From Fibrobacter sp. UWB2 (GTDB lineage Bacteria; Fibrobacterota; Fibrobacteria; Fibrobacterales; Fibrobacteraceae), in assembly GCF_002210425.1 (NCBI RefSeq), contig NZ_MWQK01000006.1:223152-287151 (forward strand): DNA of 64,000 nucleotides. Direction: 5' to 3'. The translations under genes and the position numbers were made by a program. Position 1 is the stretch's first letter, and every line of letters starts with the position of its first letter. Below the pieces are notes generated by a model. It saw nothing but the letters and a program-made list of their open reading frames with translations, ran no database searches and was not told the origin of the DNA. This document shows, piece by piece, positions 17,293 to 25,940 of this stretch.

Positions 17293-19848
17293 ATGAACAT
17301 AAAGTATTTAGCTTCCGTTGCTGCATTGGCCTCGTTTGGAGTGTTTGCGGGGTGCTCGGAATCGACAACGCCATCACCTGTCGCAGGTGAACAGGGCGGT
17401 ACAATTGATGTGGGTGGTGTTGTTGCTTCGAATACGAGCTACAATGCTGCAAGAACGAAGCTTTCCCGCTGCTCCCACGCTGTGGTGAACCAGTGGGAAA
17501 TGGATACGACGGCAGTCGAACAGAAAGCGGTAACCGTTTCTGCCGAATCTGCTTTTGAAGGGGAGAACTTCGCCATTGAGGCAAACGTTGCAGTAGATGA
17601 ATCAGATGCATATACAGTTGCTTCTGCGGGTATCGGAGGCACAGGCTCTGCATGGATGCTTCAGGTTGAAAATGGCGAAGTCGTCTTTAAGTGGCGCGAC
17701 AGTCAAGAAGGAGGCTGGCGCGTCCTTAAAGCCGATAAGGATGTCCATAAAGGGGTATGGAACGATGTCCGCCTGGAACATGTGGACTCGTTGAGTGTCC
17801 TTATCGTTAATGGTGAAATCGCCGGTGCTTACAAGCACTCGTCCAAGTTGGGGAACTTGGACGGCGATTTAACCATTGGTTTTGATCGCGCAGAAGGGGA
17901 TGATGCCAACAATAGTGGGCGTATCGCCGTTATTCGCGTAGAATATACGTTCGATATCTACGTCATTCCGGTTGAATCTTCTAGCAGCGCTGTTGTGACA
18001 GAAGATCCGAAATCTACGCTCGGTGACTATCCGTGGATTGCCGCTTGGGAATTCAATGACGACTCCGACGTCGGTCGCGATTTCACTGGAAACGGCCATA
18101 CGGCTGTTATTGGCGAAGGCGCCGTTGCTACGGCTGATGGCATTGCAAAGTTTGATGGCAAGTCCGGCTTTAGCGTTCCGTTGACTCCGGATTTGAAGAT
18201 TAACGATTTCGTAATCGAATCCCGCTTCAAGCCGGCTAGCTCCTCCCGCTTTAACAACATCTTGGTGGCTGAACCTCCTGGACGTTACGGCGATGGCTGG
18301 ATCTTCCGCCTCGGCTACGGTAAGCTGTATTTCAACATCCGCGATGCCGCTAATGGTACCGGCTGGTCTGAATTCGAAATCGCCCCTGTCCCGATGGACG
18401 AATGGACGGTTGCACGTGTCGAACGCCTTGGTGACGAAATCAGCTTCTTTATCAATGGCGATTTGGTGAAAAGGGTCAAATTCAATGGCGATGTCAGCGA
18501 CCTGACCTATAACTGGGGCGTTGGCTATGATGCCATGAACCAGGCTCTCCATCAGCGTTACTTTGACGGTGAAATCGACTACATCCGCTTTGGCGAAAAT
18601 GTTGCCGAACCGAAAAAGGAAGATGTTGAAGAACAGAAGCCTGTTGAAAAAGTCGAAGGCGATTGGCTTGCCGCTTGGGAATTCAATGACGACTCCAATG
18701 TCGGTCGTGATTTCTCCGGAAACGGTCACACGGCAAAGATTGGCGAAGGCTCGGTTGTCGCTATTGACGGTATCGCCGCTTTCAATGGCAAGTCTGGATT
18801 CTATGTGGATCTTGCTAAGGATATCAACATCAACGAATTTGTGGTCGAAGCCCGTGTAAGGCCGACTCAGTTCGGTACGATGCAGAATATCATTGTGGCT
18901 GAACCTCCTGGACGCGGTGTTGATGGTTGGCAGCTCCGCATTGACGAAGGTGTTTTGAGAGTCCATTTGCGTGATACCGATAAGGATTACGATGACTGGA
19001 ACATTTTCCCGGGCAAGAAGATGGCTCTCGGCGAATGGAGCACGGTCCGTGTTGAACGCAGCAATGATTCTCTCAAGGTCTTCCAGGATGGCGTACTGAC
19101 GGTTTCTGTTGCCTATAAGGGTGACTTGACCCAGATGCGTTATGATTGGGGTATTGGCTACGATGCCATGAACCAGGCTTTCCACAACCGCTACTTCATT
19201 GGTGAAATGGATTATATCCGCTTTGGCAAGTTTGAAGGTTTCTCCGACGTTAATGATGCCTCCTTGACCGAAGTGAAGCCGCTCGTCGCTTGGGAATTTA
19301 ACGAACCGACCTTTGTGGGACTTGATGCAATGTCTAACAATTCTACGAAGTTCCACGCCGGGGCCCCGGTTGTTGAAGATACGACGCTCAAGCTCGATGG
19401 TCAATCTGGCTTGAAGGTGTATCTCTCTCCGACCTTCATTCGCAATACCTTTGCAGTTGAAGCTCGCGTAAAGCCGACTAAGTTTGGCGGTATGCAGAAC
19501 ATCATCGTGGCTGAACCTCCTGGATGCCTCGGTGACGGCTGGATTATCCGTCTCGATGATGGCGTTCTTGATGTTTACTTCCGCGATGAAAACACCGATG
19601 GTACTGCTTGGAATTCCCTCTATGGTCAAAAGCTTGCTCTCGATGAATGGACCACGATTCGCGTAGAACGCAGCGCTGATTCTATCAAGGTGTTCCAGAA
19701 TGGCGAACTGACGGTTAAGGCTGCCGCCAAGGGCGATGTGTCTCAGCTGGGCTACGACATCGGTATCGGTTATGATGCCATGAACCAGGCTGTACACAAC
19801 CGTTTCTTTGTCGGTGAAATCGATTACATCCGTTACTTCGAAAAGTAA
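17293..19848 (+). CDS. Lipoprotein with four LamG/concanavalin-like modules
   Basis: 851 aa. Signal peptide with lipobox VFAGC. One divergent lectin-like module (about residues 45-220) is joined by a Ser-rich linker (ESSSSA) to three close copies (about 245-440, 455-650 and 665-850). Each copy starts W(E)FN and contains VAEPPG, DGW.R and GYDAMNQA.H.R. These jelly-roll modules bind glycans or proteins at the cell surface. The VAEPPG coding DNA is nearly identical in all three, pointing to recent intragenic duplication. AAGAAGGAG precedes the ATG. A surface adhesion or glycan-binding role is inferred. Confidence 0.88.
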   Translation: MNIKYLASVAALASFGVFAGCSESTTPSPVAGEQGGTIDVGGVVASNTSYNAARTKLSRCSHAVVNQWEMDTTAVEQKAVTVSAESAFEGENFAIEANVAVDESDAYTVASAGIGGTGSAWMLQVENGEVVFKWRDSQEGGWRVLKADKDVHKGVWNDVRLEHVDSLSVLIVNGEIAGAYKHSSKLGNLDGDLTIGFDRAEGDDANNSGRIAVIRVEYTFDIYVIPVESSSSAVVTEDPKSTLGDYPWIAAWEFNDDSDVGRDFTGNGHTAVIGEGAVATADGIAKFDGKSGFSVPLTPDLKINDFVIESRFKPASSSRFNNILVAEPPGRYGDGWIFRLGYGKLYFNIRDAANGTGWSEFEIAPVPMDEWTVARVERLGDEISFFINGDLVKRVKFNGDVSDLTYNWGVGYDAMNQALHQRYFDGEIDYIRFGENVAEPKKEDVEEQKPVEKVEGDWLAAWEFNDDSNVGRDFSGNGHTAKIGEGSVVAIDGIAAFNGKSGFYVDLAKDININEFVVEARVRPTQFGTMQNIIVAEPPGRGVDGWQLRIDEGVLRVHLRDTDKDYDDWNIFPGKKMALGEWSTVRVERSNDSLKVFQDGVLTVSVAYKGDLTQMRYDWGIGYDAMNQAFHNRYFIGEMDYIRFGKFEGFSDVNDASLTEVKPLVAWEFNEPTFVGLDAMSNNSTKFHAGAPVVEDTTLKLDGQSGLKVYLSPTFIRNTFAVEARVKPTKFGGMQNIIVAEPPGCLGDGWIIRLDDGVLDVYFRDENTDGTAWNSLYGQKLALDEWTTIRVERSADSIKVFQNGELTVKAAAKGDVSQLGYDIGIGYDAMNQAVHNRFFVGEIDYIRYFEK

Positions 19849-19874
19849 TCTTTTACTCCTGGTTTAATGTATAT

Positions 19875-19913
19875 TTGAAGGGTCTCCACGATTTTCGGGA
19901 GCCCTTCTTTTTT
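19875..19913 (+). terminator. Rho-independent terminator
   Basis: GAAGGG-CTCC/GGGAG-CCCTTC stem followed by seven T residues, after the LamG lipoprotein gene. Confidence 0.88.
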
Positions 19914-19922
19914 TGGTTAATT

Positions 19923-20900
19923 ATGGTTATAGACGTCGGAATTATCAATTATAATGGTGGATCGGAACTTACGGAATGTGTCAAGAGCTTAAAGGCGCAG
20001 TCTAGCCCGGTTCGGGTTTTTGTTTTTGATAACGCATCGACGGATGATTCCATTGAACTCCTGAAAAAACAGGGGCTGGATTGCCAGATTACGCAGTGCC
20101 CCAAGAATCTGGGATATGCGGGCGCCTGTAACGGTCTCTTGGAACAGATGGATTCCGAGATTCAGGTGCTTTGCAACATGGACCTGGAATTTGACCCCAC
20201 GTGGGCAGAAAACTTGCTCAAATGCTTTGAACGCCACCCGGAGGCGGGTTCTGTCGCAAGTCTCGTGATGGAAAAGAGCGGCTTTGTGAATGCTGTGGGC
20301 GTTTTGCTTGGCGCGGACCTCTTTGCAAAAAATGAAGGCAGTGGTCTTGATGCATCTGATGCGGATATCCGCGAGAAGGACGTCTTTGGTTGCTATGGTG
20401 CCGTGATGAGTTTCCGCAAGGCGGCAGCGCAGGCGGCGGGCAAGATGGATGATAGCTTCTTCTTGTTCTTTGAAGAGACGGAATGGTATTTCCGCCACAA
20501 TCTGGCGGGGTTCAAGACCGTTTTTTGCCCCGAGGCGAGAGTGTATCATGAACGCTCGATGACGACGGTGCGCTATTCTCCTTTGAAATTATTTTATTCG
20601 GAACGCAACCGTTTGCGTTCGGCGATTCGTCTGTTGCCGTTGGGGAGTATCCTGGTGCTTCCGGTGCGCGGTTTTGTGCGTTACCTGAACATGGCAAAGG
20701 GCGGTGTTCCCGGCCAGTCTGGCGATGGGAAAAAGCTTTCGAAAGTCGCTATTTGCAAGGCTCTTGCAAAGGCTTGGCTAGAGGCTTTGGTTTCGCTCCC
20801 GAAGGAATGGGCGACCCGCAAAAAGTACGAACGCAAATATGGGAACGTGACGGGAAAAGTTCGTGAACTCCTTGCCTCATATCCCTTGCAAGATAAGTAG
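19923..20900 (+). CDS. Glycosyltransferase family 2
   Basis: 325 aa from the ATG at 19923. The longer frame from 19875 runs through the terminator and is rejected. VDVGIINYNGG opens a GT-A fold, DNASTDDS (about 35) is the nucleotide-binding motif, NMDLEFDP (about 88) carries the DxD-like metal site, and EETEWYFR (about 180) is the ED/ExxW-type acceptor motif of rhamnosyl/galactofuranosyl-like GT2 enzymes. The C-terminal part has an amphipathic helix that could bind the membrane. Sugar unknown. Confidence 0.87.
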   Translation: MVIDVGIINYNGGSELTECVKSLKAQSSPVRVFVFDNASTDDSIELLKKQGLDCQITQCPKNLGYAGACNGLLEQMDSEIQVLCNMDLEFDPTWAENLLKCFERHPEAGSVASLVMEKSGFVNAVGVLLGADLFAKNEGSGLDASDADIREKDVFGCYGAVMSFRKAAAQAAGKMDDSFFLFFEETEWYFRHNLAGFKTVFCPEARVYHERSMTTVRYSPLKLFYSERNRLRSAIRLLPLGSILVLPVRGFVRYLNMAKGGVPGQSGDGKKLSKVAICKALAKAWLEALVSLPKEWATRKKYERKYGNVTGKVRELLASYPLQDK

Positions 20901-20929
20901 TGCTCATAGCTATTTACTAAATTGCAAGC

Positions 20930-23900
20930 ATGGCGTTCGTTCATTTACAGACTCATTCTGAATTTTCGATTTTGCAGGCTTCGGCCCGACTTGATGATAT
21001 TTTGGCGGCTGCCGCAGCAGAAAACGCACCTGCTGTTGCTTTGACGGACCATGGTGCCATGTTTGGTATTCTTGAAATCCAGACGCGTGGCAAGGAACTG
21101 AACAAAAAGCGCAAGGAACAGGGACTCCCGCCGGTTAAGACGGTTTATGGCTGCCACATTTACGTGGACACGCCGAGTGCAAGCCAGAAAGATCCGACAA
21201 CATTTGAACGATTGACGCTCCTCGTCGAGAACGAAAAGGGCTATTACAACCTGCTACGCATTGTGAGTTACCGCTACGAAGACGGGGAGCGCTGGGCAGA
21301 AATTCCGTCCGTGCCGCTCGAGACGATTAACGAATTTAAGGAAGGCATTATCGCCATTGCGGGCGATTATTTTAGCCGTTACGGCCAGAATGTAGCTTCG
21401 GGCAGGGATTCTCTTGCGCTCGAATACATGGACCGCCTGAACGAGATTTTTGACCACGACCACCTGTACATCTCGGTTTGCGATAACGGGATTCCGCAGC
21501 AAAAGAACGTGAACAAGTTTAACGTGGAACTTGCGAAAAAGTACGGTCGTGAAGTCGTTGCCGTGGGCGATGTCCATTACATCAAGCCCGAAGATGCCAC
21601 ATCGCACAAGATTTTGCGCTGCATCTCGCTTAAGGTCACGCTGAACGGTTTTGAAGACAAGCGTTTCCCGACGGAAAAGTTCTATTTCCGCACCGAAAAG
21701 GAAATGGTGGAACTGTTCGGGGATATCCCGGGCGCTATCGAGAATACGGTCAAGATTGCCGAACGCTGTAACTTTACCGTGAAAACCGGTATCGGTGATG
21801 AATTCTGGCCGCGTTTCAAGATTCCTGATGAATTCCTCGCTTCTGAGGAATACCAGAACATCAAGGCCATCATGAAGGCGGAATACGATGCGGAATATCC
21901 GGTCGTTCGCGAACGTGAACTCAAGGGTATCATCAAGGACCGCAAAAAGAAGGTCAAGGCAAATTACTGTGCTGAAAAAGGCATTGCCGAAGATGCGCTG
22001 ACCGATGCGGACAATGCCGAAATCGACCGCCTATCTCAGCCGGAATTCTTTGATGAAGATGACAACAAGGCTTGGAACAAGAACATACACCGTTGGTGCA
22101 AACCGGGGGGCGATGCCGATATCTACATCACGCATCTTTGCAATGAACGCTTAAAGTGGCGATTCCCCGACGAAGATTTTAAGTTCCCGGCTCACGAAAC
22201 GAACGTGGGCAAGCGCATGTACAAAGAGCTCAACTGTATCCGTAACATGAACGTCGCGGGCTACTTGCTCATTGTGTGGGACTTCATCAACTGGTCTCGT
22301 GAACACGGCATTCCCGTGGGCCCGGGGCGTGGTTCCGCTGCTGGTTCCTTGGTCACTTACATCATCGGTATTACCGACATCGACCCGCTCACTTTCGACC
22401 TCCTTTTTGAACGATTCCTGAACCCGGAACGTGTGTCCATGCCGGATATCGATACGGACTTTGCAGACCGTGACCGCGGCCGCGTGATCCAGTACGTGAC
22501 GGACAAGTACGGCAAGGAGTGCGTGGGCCAGATTATTACCTACGGTATGCTCAAGTCGAAGGCGGTGATTACGGACGTCGCGCGCGTGCTCGGGATTCCG
22601 CCTGCCGAAGCGAAGGCCATTACGAAGCTCTTCCCGCAGCGTACGTTGAACTTTAGCCTAAAGCAGGCCTGGACGGGTAAGGACAAGAAGGGCAACAACC
22701 TCGAAGATGGTTACAGCCCGGAACCGTTGCAGGCGATGATTGGCAGCCGCGCAAGCTACCAGAACCTTTGGGATGTCGCAAAGCGACTTGAAGATTTGCC
22801 ACGCCAGACGGGCGTGCATGCTTGCGGCGTGGTGATTACGCCGACCCCGATTTACAACCTTGCTCCTCTGTACCGTGCCGCTCCGGAAGATACGCCGGTG
22901 GTGATGTACGATAAGCACTACGCCGAAGACATCGGACTTTTGAAGATGGACTTCCTTGGGCTTATCAACTTGTCCATCATTCAGGATACGGTGCGAATGG
23001 TCGAACAGAACCGCAACATCAAGCTTGTGATGAATAAGATTCCGATTGATGACAAGGCGACGTTCGAACTTTTGGGCAAGGGCCTTACGACGACGGTGTT
23101 CCAGTTCGAATCTCCGGGTATGCAGAAGTACCTGCGCGAGCTGAAGCCGACTCGAATCTTTGACCTTATCGCTATGAACGCCCTGTACCGACCGGGGCCG
23201 ATTGACCAGATTCCGCACTTCATTGCCCGTAAGAACGGCAAGGAAGAGATTGACTGCTACCATCCGGACTTGGAACAGGTGCTTGGCGAAACGTACGGCG
23301 TTATCGTGTACCAGGAACAGGTGATGAAGCTTGCCCAAATTCTGGGTGGCTACTCGCTGGGTGGCGCTGACAACATCCGCCGTATCATGGCTAAGAAGAT
23401 GCCGGAAAAGATGGCAAAACTCGAGCCGGAATTCTTCCAGAAATGCTTGGACAAGGGCTACGACAAGGCGATGATCCAGAAGGTCTGGGACGCCGTGCTC
23501 CCGTTCTGCGGATACGCATTTAACAAGAGCCATGCTGCAGCTTACGCTTACGTGGCTTACCAGACGGCGTACCTCAAGACGCATTACGGCCCGGAATACA
23601 TGGCTGCATCCATGACCTCCAAGATGGGTAAGACCGAAGATACGGTGACCATCATTTTGGAATGCAAGCGCCTTGGAATCCCGGTCTTGTCGCCGAACAT
23701 CAACACGTCTTTGGGTGTGTTCTCGGCGAATACGAAGGGCCAGATTCTTTACGGTCTCGCGGGTATCCGCAACGTGGGTATCGCGGTTGTCGAAGACGTG
23801 GTCGCAGAACGCGAACGCCGTGGCATCTACAAGGACATCTTTGATTTCTGTAAGCGCGTGACGGAATACCAGGCGGCTCAGCCTGAAAAACGCCCGCCGC

Positions 23901-24787
23901 TCAATAAGAAGGTCTTGGAATGCTTGATTATGGCTGGCGCCTTGGACGATTTGCCGGGCAGCCGTGCCGTGCAGGTCGCAACGGTGGACCGCGCTTTGGA
24001 AGTCGCCATGCGCAGCCAGGAAGACAAGGCCAAGGGCCAGGTCTCGCTGTTTGACTTGGGTGGCCCTGCCGCTATGCCGAACACTGCTGAAGTCTTGGAA
24101 GAAGCCGAAGAATGGACGGCGATGGAAATGCTCAACAAGGAACGCAGCGTGCTTGGCTTGTTCCTCTCTGGGCACCCGCTTGATGAATTCCGTCCGGAAC
24201 TCACGGGCTTTACGAGCTGCTCCCTCTCGGAAGACGAAATTACCCGCTATGTGGGCGATACGGTTGTCGTGGGCGGTGTCGTTATCCGTATGCGCTCCAT
24301 CGAAACAAAGCGCGGCGATACGATTGGCTCTGGTGCTATCCAGGATTTCCAGGGTGAAATCGAAATGTTCTTCAAGAAGGACGTCTGGGAACGCTTGCGC
24401 GATACTGTTTCTGTCGATGACCGTGTGCTTGTGAAGGGCGTTTTGGAACAGCAACGCGACCGCGATGGCTACCAGATTATCGTCGAAGAAGTGGTTCAGC
24501 TCGACCGCGTGCGTTGCGACATGGTGGATTACATCCATGCGAATTTCACCGTTGGCATGCTTACAGACGAGTTCTTGGACAAGCTTGAAGTCGAAATGAA
24601 GGCCAATTTGGCAGATGAATACTGCCATGGGTGCCAAATGGTGTTCCATTTGGAGGCAGATTCCGGATTTGAGCATGCCGTTGTCCTAAAAAAATATAAA
24701 GTTGTATATACTCAGGAATTGTTGCAGTGGCTTAAAACAGATTTAGGCGCTCTGAAGGTTTGGGTATCGAATCGTGCAAAACGTTAA
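20930..24787 (+). CDS. dnaE: DNA polymerase III alpha subunit
   Basis: 1285 aa replicative polymerase of the C family. It has an N-terminal PHP domain (HLQTHSEFS and LTDHGAMFG), GPGRGSAAGSLV and PDIDTD (about 504-509) with the catalytic aspartates, the third acidic motif in KMDFLGL, the AFNKSHAAAYA segment, HhH and a C-terminal OB-fold region. It is about 120 residues longer than E. coli DnaE, mostly through a charged insert (about residues 300-400) between PHP and palm domains. No Shine-Dalgarno is visible; TAAATT ends 6 nt before the ATG. It overlaps lpxB by 14 bases. Confidence 0.97.
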   Translation: MAFVHLQTHSEFSILQASARLDDILAAAAAENAPAVALTDHGAMFGILEIQTRGKELNKKRKEQGLPPVKTVYGCHIYVDTPSASQKDPTTFERLTLLVENEKGYYNLLRIVSYRYEDGERWAEIPSVPLETINEFKEGIIAIAGDYFSRYGQNVASGRDSLALEYMDRLNEIFDHDHLYISVCDNGIPQQKNVNKFNVELAKKYGREVVAVGDVHYIKPEDATSHKILRCISLKVTLNGFEDKRFPTEKFYFRTEKEMVELFGDIPGAIENTVKIAERCNFTVKTGIGDEFWPRFKIPDEFLASEEYQNIKAIMKAEYDAEYPVVRERELKGIIKDRKKKVKANYCAEKGIAEDALTDADNAEIDRLSQPEFFDEDDNKAWNKNIHRWCKPGGDADIYITHLCNERLKWRFPDEDFKFPAHETNVGKRMYKELNCIRNMNVAGYLLIVWDFINWSREHGIPVGPGRGSAAGSLVTYIIGITDIDPLTFDLLFERFLNPERVSMPDIDTDFADRDRGRVIQYVTDKYGKECVGQIITYGMLKSKAVITDVARVLGIPPAEAKAITKLFPQRTLNFSLKQAWTGKDKKGNNLEDGYSPEPLQAMIGSRASYQNLWDVAKRLEDLPRQTGVHACGVVITPTPIYNLAPLYRAAPEDTPVVMYDKHYAEDIGLLKMDFLGLINLSIIQDTVRMVEQNRNIKLVMNKIPIDDKATFELLGKGLTTTVFQFESPGMQKYLRELKPTRIFDLIAMNALYRPGPIDQIPHFIARKNGKEEIDCYHPDLEQVLGETYGVIVYQEQVMKLAQILGGYSLGGADNIRRIMAKKMPEKMAKLEPEFFQKCLDKGYDKAMIQKVWDAVLPFCGYAFNKSHAAAYAYVAYQTAYLKTHYGPEYMAASMTSKMGKTEDTVTIILECKRLGIPVLSPNINTSLGVFSANTKGQILYGLAGIRNVGIAVVEDVVAERERRGIYKDIFDFCKRVTEYQAAQPEKRPPLNKKVLECLIMAGALDDLPGSRAVQVATVDRALEVAMRSQEDKAKGQVSLFDLGGPAAMPNTAEVLEEAEEWTAMEMLNKERSVLGLFLSGHPLDEFRPELTGFTSCSLSEDEITRYVGDTVVVGGVVIRMRSIETKRGDTIGSGAIQDFQGEIEMFFKKDVWERLRDTVSVDDRVLVKGVLEQQRDRDGYQIIVEEVVQLDRVRCDMVDYIHANFTVGMLTDEFLDKLEVEMKANLADEYCHGCQMVFHLEADSGFEHAVVLKKYKVVYTQELLQWLKTDLGALKVWVSNRAKR

Positions 24788-25940
24788 CGAAGAAAATTCT
24801 CCTTACATCCTCTTCTGTGCAGGAGAGGATTCCGGCGACATGATTGGCGCCGAGATGGTATCGACTGCCGTACAGCAGGGCTTCAAGGTCGTTGGCTTGG
24901 GCGGTCCGTTGATGCAGGAGAAAGGGCTCCAGCCCTTGTGGGACTACAATGAGCTCCCGGTTTCGGGTGTGGGCGATGTGGTGCCGAAGTATTTCTCGTT
25001 AAAGAACGTTTTTGAAGTCTTGAGCGATGCCGCTGAATCCAAGAAATGCCTTGGCATTGTGGCGATTGACTATCCTGGTTTTAACATGAAGCTTGCGCGC
25101 CTTGCTAAAAAGTGGGGAAAGCCCATGCTTTATGTGGCGCCTCCGCAAATTTGGGCTTGGAAGTCCAAGCGGGCTAGCCTTTTTAAGCAGGCTCACAATA
25201 TACGCTTGGCGGTGTTTTTCGATATCGAGGCCCAGGCGTATAAGCAGATGGGTGTCGAAACGGCCCGTATCAAGCATCCGATTGCAAGCTGGGTCTATGA
25301 CCAGGTCGAGCCGCGTTCTGATATTTTGCTTTTGCCGGGAAGCCGCCGTGATAGTGCGCTTCGTAACTTGCCTTCGTTTGTGACTGTTGCCGAAAGGTAT
25401 CGCAATGTGTGGGCGGATCGCAATTCGGGACCGCTACCGGATGTGATCGTTGTTGCTTCGCGCGAGCATTTGGAAGTGCCTTTGCTGGTGGCTCTAGAAT
25501 CGCTTTACGATGGCCGCTTGCCGAGCTGGCTGAAGGTCGTTGTTGCGCCTAAGCTTATTAGCGAACGCTTGAATTTTTATTCAAGCTATTCGGCTGCGCT
25601 TACCTCGTTTGGAACGAGTACGCTCGAAATGGCGTGTGTCGGGATTCCGTTTGCGGCCTGCATCGTGCCGGACTTTCTTACTTATGCGATGGGCAAATTT
25701 ATGGTCAAGTCCGAGTTCCTTTCGCTCCCGAATGCCATTTTTGGTTGCGGCGTGACACCGGAATTTATCATTCGCCATAAGCTGAACGACCGCATGACCG
25801 ACGCCATTGTCGATGCTTTGTTCCAGCAGGACATTGGGACTGCAGACGAAATCGCCTTGCGTCTCCGCAAGGCGTTGGATGTCGGTAAGACTTCTAGTGA
25901 ACTAGTGTCTGAATTTCTTGCTCAGTTCCTCAAGCGTTAA
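24774..25940 (+). CDS. lpxB: Lipid-A-disaccharide synthase
   Basis: 388 aa with a GTG start inside the end of dnaE. FCAGEDSGDMIGA (about 12-24) is the LpxB N-terminal signature. The mid-protein APPQIWAWKSKR and LLPGSRR and the late GTSTLEMA also match the family. It joins UDP-2,3-diacyl-glucosamine to lipid X to form the lipid A disaccharide at the inner membrane, showing that the organism makes LPS. Its 3' end overlaps the convergent mutL gene by 39 bases. Confidence 0.95.
   Translation: MQNVNEENSPYILFCAGEDSGDMIGAEMVSTAVQQGFKVVGLGGPLMQEKGLQPLWDYNELPVSGVGDVVPKYFSLKNVFEVLSDAAESKKCLGIVAIDYPGFNMKLARLAKKWGKPMLYVAPPQIWAWKSKRASLFKQAHNIRLAVFFDIEAQAYKQMGVETARIKHPIASWVYDQVEPRSDILLLPGSRRDSALRNLPSFVTVAERYRNVWADRNSGPLPDVIVVASREHLEVPLLVALESLYDGRLPSWLKVVVAPKLISERLNFYSSYSAALTSFGTSTLEMACVGIPFAACIVPDFLTYAMGKFMVKSEFLSLPNAIFGCGVTPEFIIRHKLNDRMTDAIVDALFQQDIGTADEIALRLRKALDVGKTSSELVSEFLAQFLKR

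Noticed and set aside
17869..19797. 642-codon ORF antisense to the LamG gene
   Set aside because: A shadow created by codon bias in a repetitive gene; the sense frame has signal peptide, lipobox and modules.
19875..19922. N-terminal extension of the GT2 gene from 19875
   Set aside because: It would run through the terminator of the preceding gene; the protein core starts at the ATG at 19923.
22658..24676. 672-codon ORF antisense to dnaE
   Set aside because: The sense strand encodes DnaE with all motifs; the antisense frame has none.
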